Origin: Patescibacteria group bacterium
GTDB taxonomy: Bacteria; Patescibacteriota; Microgenomatia; UBA1400; MFAQ01
Reading direction: 5' to 3'
Assembly (NCBI GenBank): GCA_018817845.1
Contig: JAHITH010000021.1
Coordinates: forward strand, 1-9,728
Length of the DNA stretch: 9,728 bases
Positions within the stretch are counted from its first letter, which is position 1; each line of letters opens with the position of its first letter. A program made the translations under genes and the position numbers. Of this stretch, positions 1 to 6,614 are shown in pieces. The notes below the pieces were generated by a model. That model was given only the letters and a program-made list of their open reading frames with translations. It did no database searches and was not told where the DNA came from.

Positions 1-775
1 CTGCCCCAGCAATTCTGCCAGCTTCCAAAGCTTCAATTAAATCATTCTCATTAATCACCGGCCCCCTAGCAGTATTAATCAAAATCGCCGACCGCTTCAT
101 TAATTTCAACTCTTTCTTGCCTATCATTCCTTCTGTTTCTTTACACAAAGGCACACTCAAACTCACCACATCCGACATCTCCAAAAGCTGTTCCAGCGAA
201 TGATAAACCACTCCCTCCATCTCCTCATACTCCTCATCTCTCGTCCTAGAATTATAAATCACCTTCATCCCCAAACCTTTAGCCAGCTTAACTGTCCACC
301 TACCAATTCTACCCAATCCCACTACCCCCATCACCTTTTCCCGCACACCCGTTCCTACCAACAAGTCCGGTTCCCAGCCAGCAAACTTACCCCCCCTAAT
401 AAACTTGTCTCCTTCCACCACTCGTTTTAAAAGCGCAAACATCAAAGCAATCACGTGTTCGGCCACCGACTCCGTCAACACTCCCGGTGTATTGGTCACC
501 ACTATTCCTCTTTTATCCGCCTCCTCACAATCAACGTTGTCGTACCCCACCGCATAATTAGCAATCACCTTCAAGTTATCTCCCGCCACCCCCATCACTT
601 CTTTATCAATTTTCTCAGTCAATAAACTTATAATCCCACTTACTCCCTTTACCTTACTAAGCAAATCTTTCCTGCCAATATCTATTCCCGGCCACACCTC
701 TACATCAAAATCTTTCCTTAATTTTTCAATTTCCCCCCCCGGCAACTTATGCGTCAAAAAAACCTTCTTTCTCAT
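1..775 (-). CDS. D-2-hydroxyacid dehydrogenase (glyoxylate/hydroxypyruvate reductase-like), 3' end beyond window
   Basis: This is an NAD(P)H-dependent reductase of 2-keto acids such as glyoxylate or hydroxypyruvate, cytosolic. I translated 258 residues from the ATG at 773-775; the frame is open to the window edge. Visible are the substrate-domain motif NYAVGYDNVD (73-82), the Rossmann loop GLGRIG (153-158), and the INTARGP block with the catalytic Arg at 237. The expected catalytic Glu and His lie off the window; family members are usually about 310-330 residues. After the second beta strand of the Rossmann fold the sequence reads YNSRTR (174-179) with no acidic residue, which in this family usually indicates NADPH preference. 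No Shine-Dalgarno is seen. A TGG-TTAAAT extended -10-like element sits 6 nt before the ATG, so the mRNA may be leaderless. The PfkB kinase lies upstream on the same strand, 171 bp away. Phosphoglycerate or other D-2-hydroxyacid substrates cannot be excluded. Confidence 0.93.
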   Translation of the reverse strand, partial: MRKKVFLTHKLPGGEIEKLRKDFDVEVWPGIDIGRKDLLSKVKGVSGIISLLTEKIDKEVMGVAGDNLKVIANYAVGYDNVDCEEADKRGIVVTNTPGVLTESVAEHVIALMFALLKRVVEGDKFIRGGKFAGWEPDLLVGTGVREKVMGVVGLGRIGRWTVKLAKGLGMKVIYNSRTRDEEYEEMEGVVYHSLEQLLEMSDVVSLSVPLCKETEGMIGKKELKLMKRSAILINTARGPVINENDLIEALEAGRIAGA

Positions 776-812
776 ACCTACATTTAACCACAAAAAAATA
801 TATTTATTTAAG

Positions 813-933
813 CCAATGTTTACAAAGGAAAAAACACCGGAAGCTGCTTTCCATTGGGAAAGTAGCTGAGGTCTAGAGCGATTTTTTGCTTACGAGCAAA
901 AAAGACGGTCGGTTTTCCACTTGTAAATGTTGG
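813..933 (+). ncRNA. Candidate structured RNA or palindromic element, three-way junction
   Basis: The gap between two minus-strand genes folds almost completely. The outer stem pairs 813-825 with 921-933 (13 pairs), then 827-832 with 913-918 (6 pairs), then 837-840 with 909-912. Inside are two hairpins. The first pairs 842-852 with 857-867 (11 pairs, loop ATTG). The second pairs 882-890 with 895-903 (9 pairs, loop TACG) and extends through 871-873 with 904-906 across an 8-nt bulge. The four non-Watson-Crick pairs (817/929, 818/928, 840/909, 846/863) are all G-U if the + strand is transcribed and A-C mismatches if the - strand is, which points to a + strand RNA. A weak + strand promoter-like pair (TTTAAC, then TATTTA) lies just upstream. 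I do not recognise the family. Hairpin 2 has its T run on the 5' side and its A run on the 3' side on either strand, so it is not a classical terminator. Confidence 0.5.
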
Positions 934-946
934 TGAAAAATAATAA

Positions 947-1933
947 TTACATTTTTTCTTCAACAATCTTTACCTTTTTCCTTTTCAACCATTTGTTCAT
1001 CCCTTCACTTCTAAGTAAACACTTTTTAGCCCCTAGTCCAGTCACCACACTAGCTCCATTGGCAAGCCCCATCTTCAACACCTCTTCCATTGGTTTTTCT
1101 GCCAAAAACCCAGCCACCACCCCAGCAGTAAACGCATCCCCCGCCCCTGTATCATCCACCGATTTTGTTTTGTAAGCCTCAGCCTTCATCCAAGTTTCTC
1201 CCCCAGCCAGCCCGGCCCCTCTGGTTCCATCCGTAATAGTCACTTTTTTTACCCCCTCATCTAAAAACCTCTTTGCCATTTGCTTGTCTTCTCCATATCT
1301 ACCTTTAAAAAACTGCACCGCTTCCAAGTGATTCAAATTTAAATACTCTATTTTGGGCAACAATGAAAACAATGTTTTCTTCTCTTCCAGCTCTTTTTTC
1401 CCCGGATTCAACCCAACCTTGACTCCTTTTTTGTGAGCATAAATCACTATATCCTCCAATAAATTCACGTTACCCGCCAAACTTGAAACCTGCACCCAAT
1501 CCGCTTTTTCAAGCATCTTCCAATCAATGTCTTTTGCACCCATCTTAGCCCCCACTCCTCTTTGAGTAATTATCGATCGTCCCCCATCGCTAGCCACCAA
1601 AATCACCGAAACAGCCGTATTACCCACCATCTCTTTTATTCCCTCCACTTCCAACCCCTCTCGTTTAAGATTTTTCCCTATCCACTCTCCCCAATCATCA
1701 TCTCCCACCACAGAAAACGGCCTAGCCAAAACTCCTAAGCGCTTCAACCCCAAGGCCACATTTGTTCCTCCTCCACCCACCTCTGTTGCAATCTCCTCTG
1801 CCCCCAACTTACCCCCATATACCTCACACATTGCCACACCCCCTTCTACCATATGACTCTTCATTACTCTAAAACTACTAGACCTGACCAAAACATCCAC
1901 TACCGCCGAACCTATGGTAATTACCCTTTTCAT
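947..1933 (-). CDS. PfkB/ribokinase-family carbohydrate kinase
   Basis: Cytosolic ATP-dependent kinase that phosphorylates a sugar, sugar acid or nucleoside hydroxyl. At 328 aa it is full length for the family. Visible are the N-terminal strand MKRVITIGSAVVDV, the glycine-rich PfkB signature 1 region GGGGTNVALGLKRLG (53-67), which contacts substrate, and signature 2 DTGAGDAFTAGVVAGF (from 261), whose Asp266 is the expected catalytic base and whose glycines form the anion hole. The substrate cannot be named from sequence alone; ribokinase, 2-keto-3-deoxygluconate kinase and nucleoside kinase are all possible. The next gene downstream encodes a 2-hydroxyacid dehydrogenase, compatible with sugar-acid or three-carbon metabolism, but the 171-bp gap argues against tight coupling. 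The ATG at 1931-1933 has only AAAGGT directly before it, too close for a Shine-Dalgarno. A TAGAAT -10-like hexamer lies 6 nt upstream. The C-terminus is very lysine-rich. Confidence 0.93.
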   Translation of the reverse strand: MKRVITIGSAVVDVLVRSSSFRVMKSHMVEGGVAMCEVYGGKLGAEEIATEVGGGGTNVALGLKRLGVLARPFSVVGDDDWGEWIGKNLKREGLEVEGIKEMVGNTAVSVILVASDGGRSIITQRGVGAKMGAKDIDWKMLEKADWVQVSSLAGNVNLLEDIVIYAHKKGVKVGLNPGKKELEEKKTLFSLLPKIEYLNLNHLEAVQFFKGRYGEDKQMAKRFLDEGVKKVTITDGTRGAGLAGGETWMKAEAYKTKSVDDTGAGDAFTAGVVAGFLAEKPMEEVLKMGLANGASVVTGLGAKKCLLRSEGMNKWLKRKKVKIVEEKM

Positions 1934-1939
1934 ACCTTT

Positions 1940-1952
1940 ATTCTAATATAAT
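1940..1952. promoter_or_regulatory. Back-to-back -10 elements in a 26-bp divergent spacer
   Basis: The spacer between the PfkB kinase (start 1933, -) and the HD-domain gene (start 1960, +) is 26 bp. On the + strand a perfect TATAAT sits at 1947-1952, leaving 7 nt before the ATG. On the - strand TAGAAT sits at 1940-1945, leaving 6 nt before its ATG. With these distances transcription would begin at or within a base or two of each start codon, so both mRNAs would be leaderless. The -35 regions fall inside the opposing coding sequences and show no good match. This is seen in sequence; activity is inferred. Confidence 0.5.
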
Positions 1953-1959
1953 ATCCTGC

Positions 1960-2532
1960 ATGACTACCAAGCAACTTCAAAAAATAGACAATTTTGTAAA
2001 AAAAGCTACCCAGAAACTCGATTCTCAACACGGATACAGCCACCTCATCAGGGTCAAAAAAAACGCCCTTCAAATAGTTGACATCTTAAAAATCAACTCC
2101 AAAATCGACCCAAACCTTCTCCAGGCCGCCTGCCTTCTACACGATATTCACTTCATTAAATACAAACCCTCATTAAAAAACTGGCTCACAGAAAGTAAGT
2201 TACTTCGCCAAGTTCTTCCTTCTATTGTTAAACAATTTAACCTAAACGAATCCGACCGCTACATTTTATCCGAAGCAGTCTACAATCACACTTTCAGTTT
2301 CCCCACTAAACGATTAAATCAAAAATACTCCCTCTACGCCCAAATCGTTCAAGATGCAGACACCCTAGACTTTCTAAGCGAAATAAGAATTCTTGATCTC
2401 AAAAAAAACAAAAACAAATTCAAATTCTACCGCTTTCTGTCCCTCTTCTCTGGCCTGGCCACATATGCCCGCAAACGCATCAAAAACCACCTCAACCTCC
2501 CCGAAATCATCGACTACCTAAACGAAGATTAA
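1960..2532 (+). CDS. HD-domain metal-dependent phosphohydrolase
   Basis: This 190-aa protein belongs to the HD superfamily, metal-dependent phosphohydrolases acting on nucleotides or other phosphoesters in the cytosol. The metal-site pattern is visible in order: His24 or His28 in HGYSHLIRV, the HD pair His61-Asp62 in LLHDIH, His110 in YNHT, and Asp132/Asp134 in VQDADTLD. This arrangement resembles the small YedJ-like stand-alone HD proteins rather than RelA/SpoT or cyclic-di-GMP enzymes; the substrate is unknown. The start is fixed by a TATAAT box 7 nt upstream and the absence of any Shine-Dalgarno, so the transcript is probably leaderless. The stop lies 3 bp from the stop of the convergent gene on the other strand, with no terminator between. 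Composition is strikingly G-poor on the sense strand (only 2 glycines in 190 residues), as expected for a gene on the C-rich strand. Confidence 0.9.
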   Translation: MTTKQLQKIDNFVKKATQKLDSQHGYSHLIRVKKNALQIVDILKINSKIDPNLLQAACLLHDIHFIKYKPSLKNWLTESKLLRQVLPSIVKQFNLNESDRYILSEAVYNHTFSFPTKRLNQKYSLYAQIVQDADTLDFLSEIRILDLKKNKNKFKFYRFLSLFSGLATYARKRIKNHLNLPEIIDYLNED

Positions 2533-2535
2533 TCA

Positions 2536-2889
2536 TTAAGCCTTCTCAATCAAATCAAGCAAGTCTAATGCGCCATCAAGGTCTCCTTGTGTTACCTTAG
2601 GTATTACTTGTTCGTCTATCCTATTTTTTTTATTCTCCAAACCAGCCTCGAATATCAACATCTCCCATAACTTACTCTGATCCGAAAATAACACTTTCAG
2701 TCGCCCAATCGCTTCTATCAACTCCTGCCAAGAGTTTATTGTTTTAACCACCAATAATCCATTTGCCTCTCTAGCAATCTCCTTAGCCTTATCAAGTTCC
2801 ATTTTTCCTCCCAACACCAAGTTCTCTAGGTAACCACGAACAATCTTCCTTACTTCACCCACGTTATTATCAATATACTTTTCACTCAT
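2536..2889 (-). CDS. Hypothetical helical protein, last gene of the ATPase operon
   Basis: This 117-aa protein belongs to no family I recognise. It appears soluble and almost entirely alpha-helical, with alternating charged and hydrophobic residues, no signal peptide, no membrane segment and no cysteine. Its last 20 or so residues (QGDLDGALDLLDLIEKA) look like a short acidic amphipathic helix. The ATG at 2887-2889 is 5 nt after the stop of the VirD4/TraG-like ATPase gene, with no Shine-Dalgarno, so it is almost certainly co-transcribed and probably translationally coupled. That position makes an accessory subunit, adaptor or chaperone for the ATPase a reasonable guess, but only a guess. No terminator follows; the gene ends 3 bp from the convergent HD-domain gene. 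Confidence 0.75.
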   Translation of the reverse strand: MSEKYIDNNVGEVRKIVRGYLENLVLGGKMELDKAKEIAREANGLLVVKTINSWQELIEAIGRLKVLFSDQSKLWEMLIFEAGLENKKNRIDEQVIPKVTQGDLDGALDLLDLIEKA

Positions 2890-2894
2890 ATTAA

Positions 2895-5336
2895 TTAAAC
2901 TAATCCAGCTCTGTTCATAATCTCAAACTCAACTACCGATTTCGGTTTAGCATACTTTAACCTAGAAACACGCTTTATTATCTGCGCTATCTTCACATCC
3001 TTAGTCACCGCACTAACCTCGTTCCAGTCCAAAGCTACAGAAAACGAATCTGTAGGCTTACCGTTTACCAACATTCTTAAATACATATTACCTATCCCAT
3101 TATTAATCAAATCAAACTCACTAATTACCGGAGCATAATGATTTACCAAATACTTGGCATCATCTACCCCCACTCTAAACGAGCCCACCGACCCCACATT
3201 TCCAAACACCGCATCCCTCACATCTTCTCTAATCTGAGAAATATACTGATTCCCCACCACCAAGTTTAATCTGTATTTTCTTGCCTCAGACAAAATTCCC
3301 ACAAAATCGGGGGTAGCAAAATTCTGAAACTCATCAACATAAAGATAAAAATCCTTTCGTTTTTCCTCTGCAATCTTAGATCTGCCCATCGCCGCCACCA
3401 AAAACTTAGGAATGATCAACGTACCCAAAAAGGCTGCATTCTCCTCTCCCAAAGTACCCTTAGACAAGTTCACAACCAAAATCTTCCCCTCATTCATAAT
3501 CTTGGCAAAATCAACAGAGGACCTAGATTGCCCAATGATATTTCTAATCGTCACATCACTCACAAATCTATCAAACTTAGACACATAATAACCCAAGGTC
3601 TCTGATTTATGAAAATCGGTTGTTCTAGCCATCTCCTCTGTCCAGTATGTTTTAAGTATTGGGTCTTTAATCGTCTCTATCTTGCTCTTTGCAAACTCCG
3701 GACTTGTCAATAATCTTAATGCTTCTATCAGCGTATTCCCCTTTTCAGACATGGCCGTCAACATTACATTCCTAATCGTTCTCTCTAACATTGGCCCCAT
3801 CATCCCTGTTCGGTTAGGATCGTACAACTTGTAAAGCAGGGCTATAAACGAATTTATAATAATATTTTTGTTCTCCTCGGTTTCTACATCCATAATGTTC
3901 ATCCCCATTGGGTACTCTGTATCTCCCGGATTCCAATAAACCACATCCTTAACTCTTTCTTTAGGAATTTTTGTCAAAATACTCTCGGCCACATCACCGT
4001 GCGGGTCAATAAAACAGGCCCCGTCACCATTTCTTACGTCTTGTAAAAACATATTCTCCATATAAACAGACTTACCTACTCCAGTTTGACCAACAATATA
4101 AAAGTGCCTTCTTCTGTCTTCTTTACTCATAAATACTTTCTTCTTTTCACCCCTAAAGCTGTTGTATCCCAGAAACAATCCCTTTTCTGGGGTTACATCA
4201 CCAATCAAAGCCGTTTTGTATTTTTGCCAACTTACTTTTGGCGAGCTTATCTCTTCCCCCGGGAAATGAAACAAAGAAGCCATCTCCTCTGTATTAGCCA
4301 CAAACTGTTGTCTAAAAAATGGCCAGTCAATCAACGGCTGCACTCTCTGTTTGTAGCAACGGGGCAACCCTTTCATTCCCAACCAAAACTGACACGACTG
4401 AAACACCGTTAAAGGTTGAGTATTAAATTGAGAAAACGATCTAGCCATTGAATCAAAATTAGCTAAAGCCTCATTCTTGCTACTTGCAGCAGACAACACC
4501 CTTATCCCCACCAGAAAACCTTGTTTACCCATTTTCTTTTCCAGCCCAGAATACAAATCTTTATCTATTGCCAGTTGTGGCGTATCCCCCACCCAAGCAG
4601 TGGCTGTTTCATTCCCTCCCACTCCTTTTTTCTGGGCTTCAATATCCTGCGAATTTCTCAAGTAATTCAAATAAGAATACACCTTTTTTCTCCAACTTCC
4701 AGTCACCGGAGTTAGGTAATACTGTATTGCCAACATCTCCTCTCCCCTTAAGTTAACCATCTTGTTCAATAATGGATTCAGCGAATCATTCACCATGGTT
4801 TCATAGGTTCTAATTGGTCCATACTGAGGTCCAATTAATCTCACATAGCCACTTTCATACGGCCTTTTCAAAAAACTCTCAAAATAATCTTCCACTTCTA
4901 CAATCTCAGCTTCAGAATAAGCCGCAAAAATTGCACTTTTTACAAAGTTAGTTAATCTCTTAGACACAAATACATAAAAATTGATTTCCGTGGCCGTTGC
5001 CACAATCTCAAAACTTAACGTGTCACGAAATACCAAATGTTTTTTCCAGTCAGAGGGAATAATACCATGTAACTCAGCAAACATCTGCTCTGCCACATTC
5101 GTCTTAGTCTTGGTCTGGGCTGTTTTCTCGTTGGGAGCATCACTTAAATGTCTGTGTTTAGGCAAAGTGACCTTTAACAACACTCCGTTTTTATGACTTT
5201 GCACCACCCTAAACCTCATCCAATACTTATATATCTTTACACTCACCCACCACGCCAATGCCAATCCAGCCACCACACCAAAAACCCATACCACCACCCA
5301 CATTCCTTTATTTAAGAAAACATCCAAACTTTCCAT
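2895..5336 (-). CDS. Membrane-anchored VirD4/TraG-like (type IV secretion/DNA-pumping) ATPase
   Basis: This 813-aa ATPase of the FtsK/HerA/VirD4 superfamily energises transfer of DNA or protein across the membrane. One N-terminal membrane helix (about 11-33, rich in W, V and G) precedes a basic segment, giving a cytoplasmic body. Residues about 50-400 form a large N-terminal region with no motif I can name. The motor domain follows, with Walker A GQTGVGKS (416-423) after RRHFYIV, the conserved FIDPHGD strand (442-448), Walker B YLYVDEFQNFAT (Asp668-Glu669), and a sensor-like GNQYIS with Gln697. The DPHGD and VDEFQN wording is typical of VirD4/TraG/TraD-like proteins in Gram-positives and CPR bacteria. 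No relaxase, VirB4 or VirB6-like gene is next to it here. Upstream and downstream neighbours on the same strand are small unknown proteins. The ATG at 5334-5336 is the only option, because an in-frame stop lies two codons upstream. Confidence 0.9.
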   Translation of the reverse strand: MESLDVFLNKGMWVVVWVFGVVAGLALAWWVSVKIYKYWMRFRVVQSHKNGVLLKVTLPKHRHLSDAPNEKTAQTKTKTNVAEQMFAELHGIIPSDWKKHLVFRDTLSFEIVATATEINFYVFVSKRLTNFVKSAIFAAYSEAEIVEVEDYFESFLKRPYESGYVRLIGPQYGPIRTYETMVNDSLNPLLNKMVNLRGEEMLAIQYYLTPVTGSWRKKVYSYLNYLRNSQDIEAQKKGVGGNETATAWVGDTPQLAIDKDLYSGLEKKMGKQGFLVGIRVLSAASSKNEALANFDSMARSFSQFNTQPLTVFQSCQFWLGMKGLPRCYKQRVQPLIDWPFFRQQFVANTEEMASLFHFPGEEISSPKVSWQKYKTALIGDVTPEKGLFLGYNSFRGEKKKVFMSKEDRRRHFYIVGQTGVGKSVYMENMFLQDVRNGDGACFIDPHGDVAESILTKIPKERVKDVVYWNPGDTEYPMGMNIMDVETEENKNIIINSFIALLYKLYDPNRTGMMGPMLERTIRNVMLTAMSEKGNTLIEALRLLTSPEFAKSKIETIKDPILKTYWTEEMARTTDFHKSETLGYYVSKFDRFVSDVTIRNIIGQSRSSVDFAKIMNEGKILVVNLSKGTLGEENAAFLGTLIIPKFLVAAMGRSKIAEEKRKDFYLYVDEFQNFATPDFVGILSEARKYRLNLVVGNQYISQIREDVRDAVFGNVGSVGSFRVGVDDAKYLVNHYAPVISEFDLINNGIGNMYLRMLVNGKPTDSFSVALDWNEVSAVTKDVKIAQIIKRVSRLKYAKPKSVVEFEIMNRAGLV

Positions 5337-5343
5337 ACACTAA

Positions 5344-5349
5344 ACTATA
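5344..5349 (-). promoter_or_regulatory. -10 element 7 nt before the ATPase start
   Basis: The - strand reads TATAGT here, leaving 7 nt to the ATPase ATG, the same spacing as at two other genes in this window. It would give a leaderless mRNA inside the operon. No convincing -35 is present, so this may be a weak internal promoter or chance in AT-rich DNA. A GGAAGGAG purine run lies farther upstream, about 22-29 nt from the ATG, too far to be its Shine-Dalgarno. Confidence 0.3.
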
Positions 5350-5373
5350 CCCTAAACTCCTTCCGGCAGCAGA

Positions 5374-5712
5374 CTATTCGTCTTTTTTACCAGCACCCAA
5401 AATACTTGAATTTTTTTCAATTTCCTCAAAAATCAATTTTATTTGCTCCGAAGAATAACTAAGTTCAAGTTCTTTCTTAAACTTATCTAGTTTTGGCGTC
5501 AACACTTGTCCAACATCATCTTTAAACTCAGCTAGTTCTTTTTCACTTAAGCTAGCATAAAAATGCTTTATCACCACCTTTAATTCTTCTATTATTTCTG
5601 TTTTTTTAGTTTTTAAACAAAAACTTACAATTACCTTAATCAAATCCATCATTAAACCATAATCAATGGTATTCACCAACTGTTTCCTATCATCTTTATT
5701 ATTTAACATCAT
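5374..5712 (-). CDS. Hypothetical helical protein upstream of the ATPase
   Basis: This 112-aa protein is not recognised. It is predominantly charged alpha-helix (SLSEKELAEFKDDVGQV, then KLDKFKKELEL), with one hydrophobic stretch near the N-terminus (DLIKVIVSFCL, about 23-33) that is amphipathic rather than a clear membrane segment. It starts with two consecutive ATG codons (5712 and 5709), and the true start could be either. No Shine-Dalgarno is present; the 23-bp spacer to the preceding gene is AT-rich. The gene ends 37 bp before the ATPase start. Size and composition resemble the 117-aa protein on the other side of the ATPase, though I see no clear sequence similarity between them. A small subunit of the same complex is a fair inference from position only. 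Confidence 0.7.
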   Translation of the reverse strand: MMLNNKDDRKQLVNTIDYGLMMDLIKVIVSFCLKTKKTEIIEELKVVIKHFYASLSEKELAEFKDDVGQVLTPKLDKFKKELELSYSSEQIKLIFEEIEKNSSILGAGKKDE

Positions 5713-5735
5713 TTTTTATTAAATCATTATTAACT

Positions 5736-6020
5736 CTATCTTCGATTCTTTTTTCGATCCATCCGATCCATTGGCTTAAATACAGCCTGTTCCATACCAC
5801 TATTTACAATCAACGCCCCCATTCCAGCGGCAATAATTCCACCCGGAAGAAAACCCACCAAAGTTACAGCTAAACCACCTAAAGCAAGACCCCCACCAGT
5901 AACTATTTTTAATGCTCCTACCGCTCTATCCCTAGCATCCAAGAACGCTCTTCCAGCCACATCAGCAACAACAGAATAATCAATCTCCTCATTTCTATTT
6001 CGATTTTCCCATCTTTCCAT
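5736..6020 (-). CDS. Small glycine-rich membrane protein
   Basis: This 94-aa protein has three parts. The charged N-terminus (1-34) has an Arg/Asn/Glu-rich start. The hydrophobic core (about 35-75) carries glycines at 42, 43, 44, 48, 49, 56, 60, 61, 66, 68 and 75. The strongly basic tail (KPMDRMDRKKNRR) is probably cytoplasmic. The core is long enough for a helical hairpin, with FLPGG (57-61) as a natural turn. Closely spaced glycines on such helices favour tight helix packing, as in glycine-zipper or oligomeric channel-forming segments; that is a family-level analogy, not a homology claim. It lies between the 181-aa and 112-aa genes in the ATPase operon, with short AT-rich spacers and no clear Shine-Dalgarno. 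A membrane or pore component next to the ATPase is possible. Phage holins and small bacteriocins have similar composition. Confidence 0.75.
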   Translation of the reverse strand: MERWENRNRNEEIDYSVVADVAGRAFLDARDRAVGALKIVTGGGLALGGLAVTLVGFLPGGIIAAGMGALIVNSGMEQAVFKPMDRMDRKKNRR

Positions 6021-6035
6021 AATATCTTCTAATTA

Positions 6036-6581
6036 TTAACTAAGTATATCACCAAGAACCTCTCCAGGGTTGCTTATTTCCTCACCCGTTTTTATAACCG
6101 TTTCAGCAATTTCCTCACCACTTCCACCTTTTTCCTTAATTTTTCTTATTTTTTCTGCTATCAAAACTGCACCCTTCACTCCTCCCACATGTACCTTACC
6201 CACCATACGAATCAATCCAGCCTGCAATTTGCTATTAATATCATCCGGAATCATAAGGACCCAAGGAACCTCAACAGCCAACAACAACTTAACTCGTTTC
6301 CACAACTGATCCTTACCTCCTTCTATCACAGAAATAGTCTTACCAGAAACTCTAGCCGGCTTTTCCAATAACTTTACCATTTGTCTCAACTTACCCTCTG
6401 GCAAAGCAGATAGTATCTTCTCAAAATTCTTCATCACTTCTTCATCCGGAGTCCCCAAATCACTCCCCTCCAACTTTCCTTTCAAATTACCAAGTATCTC
6501 ATCTCTAAGCTCTCCTTTTAAAACCTCATCCCCAGATCTTTCATTCTCTTGTGTTTTCTCCCCATCTTTTACGTCACTCAT
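6036..6581 (-). CDS. Hypothetical protein, acidic N-terminus and hydrophobic middle
   Basis: This 181-aa protein is not recognised. Residues 1-50 are highly charged and probably disordered. Residues 51-95 look helical. Residues 98-111 (LLLAVEVPWVLMIP) form a hydrophobic patch ending in a proline, too short for a confident membrane span but able to insert in or lie on a membrane. Residues 118-150 are a glycine/valine and lysine-rich amphipathic segment (LIRMVGKVHVGGVKGAVLIAEKIRK). The C-terminus is acidic. The ATG at 6579-6581 has no Shine-Dalgarno. The gene starts 33 bp after the 311-aa gene and ends 15 bp before the glycine-rich membrane protein, consistent with one operon. The patch could mediate peripheral membrane association; no function is assigned. 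Confidence 0.75.
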   Translation of the reverse strand: MSDVKDGEKTQENERSGDEVLKGELRDEILGNLKGKLEGSDLGTPDEEVMKNFEKILSALPEGKLRQMVKLLEKPARVSGKTISVIEGGKDQLWKRVKLLLAVEVPWVLMIPDDINSKLQAGLIRMVGKVHVGGVKGAVLIAEKIRKIKEKGGSGEEIAETVIKTGEEISNPGEVLGDILS

Positions 6582-6614
6582 AAACTTATTTCACTAAATA
6601 ATAATCTATATACA

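Noticed and set aside
882..903. Hairpin with T and A runs considered as a terminator for the PfkB gene
   Set aside because: On both strands the T run is on the 5' arm and the A run on the 3' arm, the reverse of an intrinsic terminator; it fits better as one arm of the larger folded element.
813..933. Integron attC site or hammerhead ribozyme
   Set aside because: The ends lack the conserved R-box core pair of attC, and the junction lacks the CUGANGA and GAAA core of a hammerhead.
927..1175. Plus-strand 82-aa frame, and similar Pro/Ser/Thr-rich + strand frames at 200-430, 4086-4756 and 6070-6371
   Set aside because: All lie opposite recognised or well-supported minus-strand genes and have the Pro/Ser/His-rich composition expected of antisense translation on the C-rich strand.
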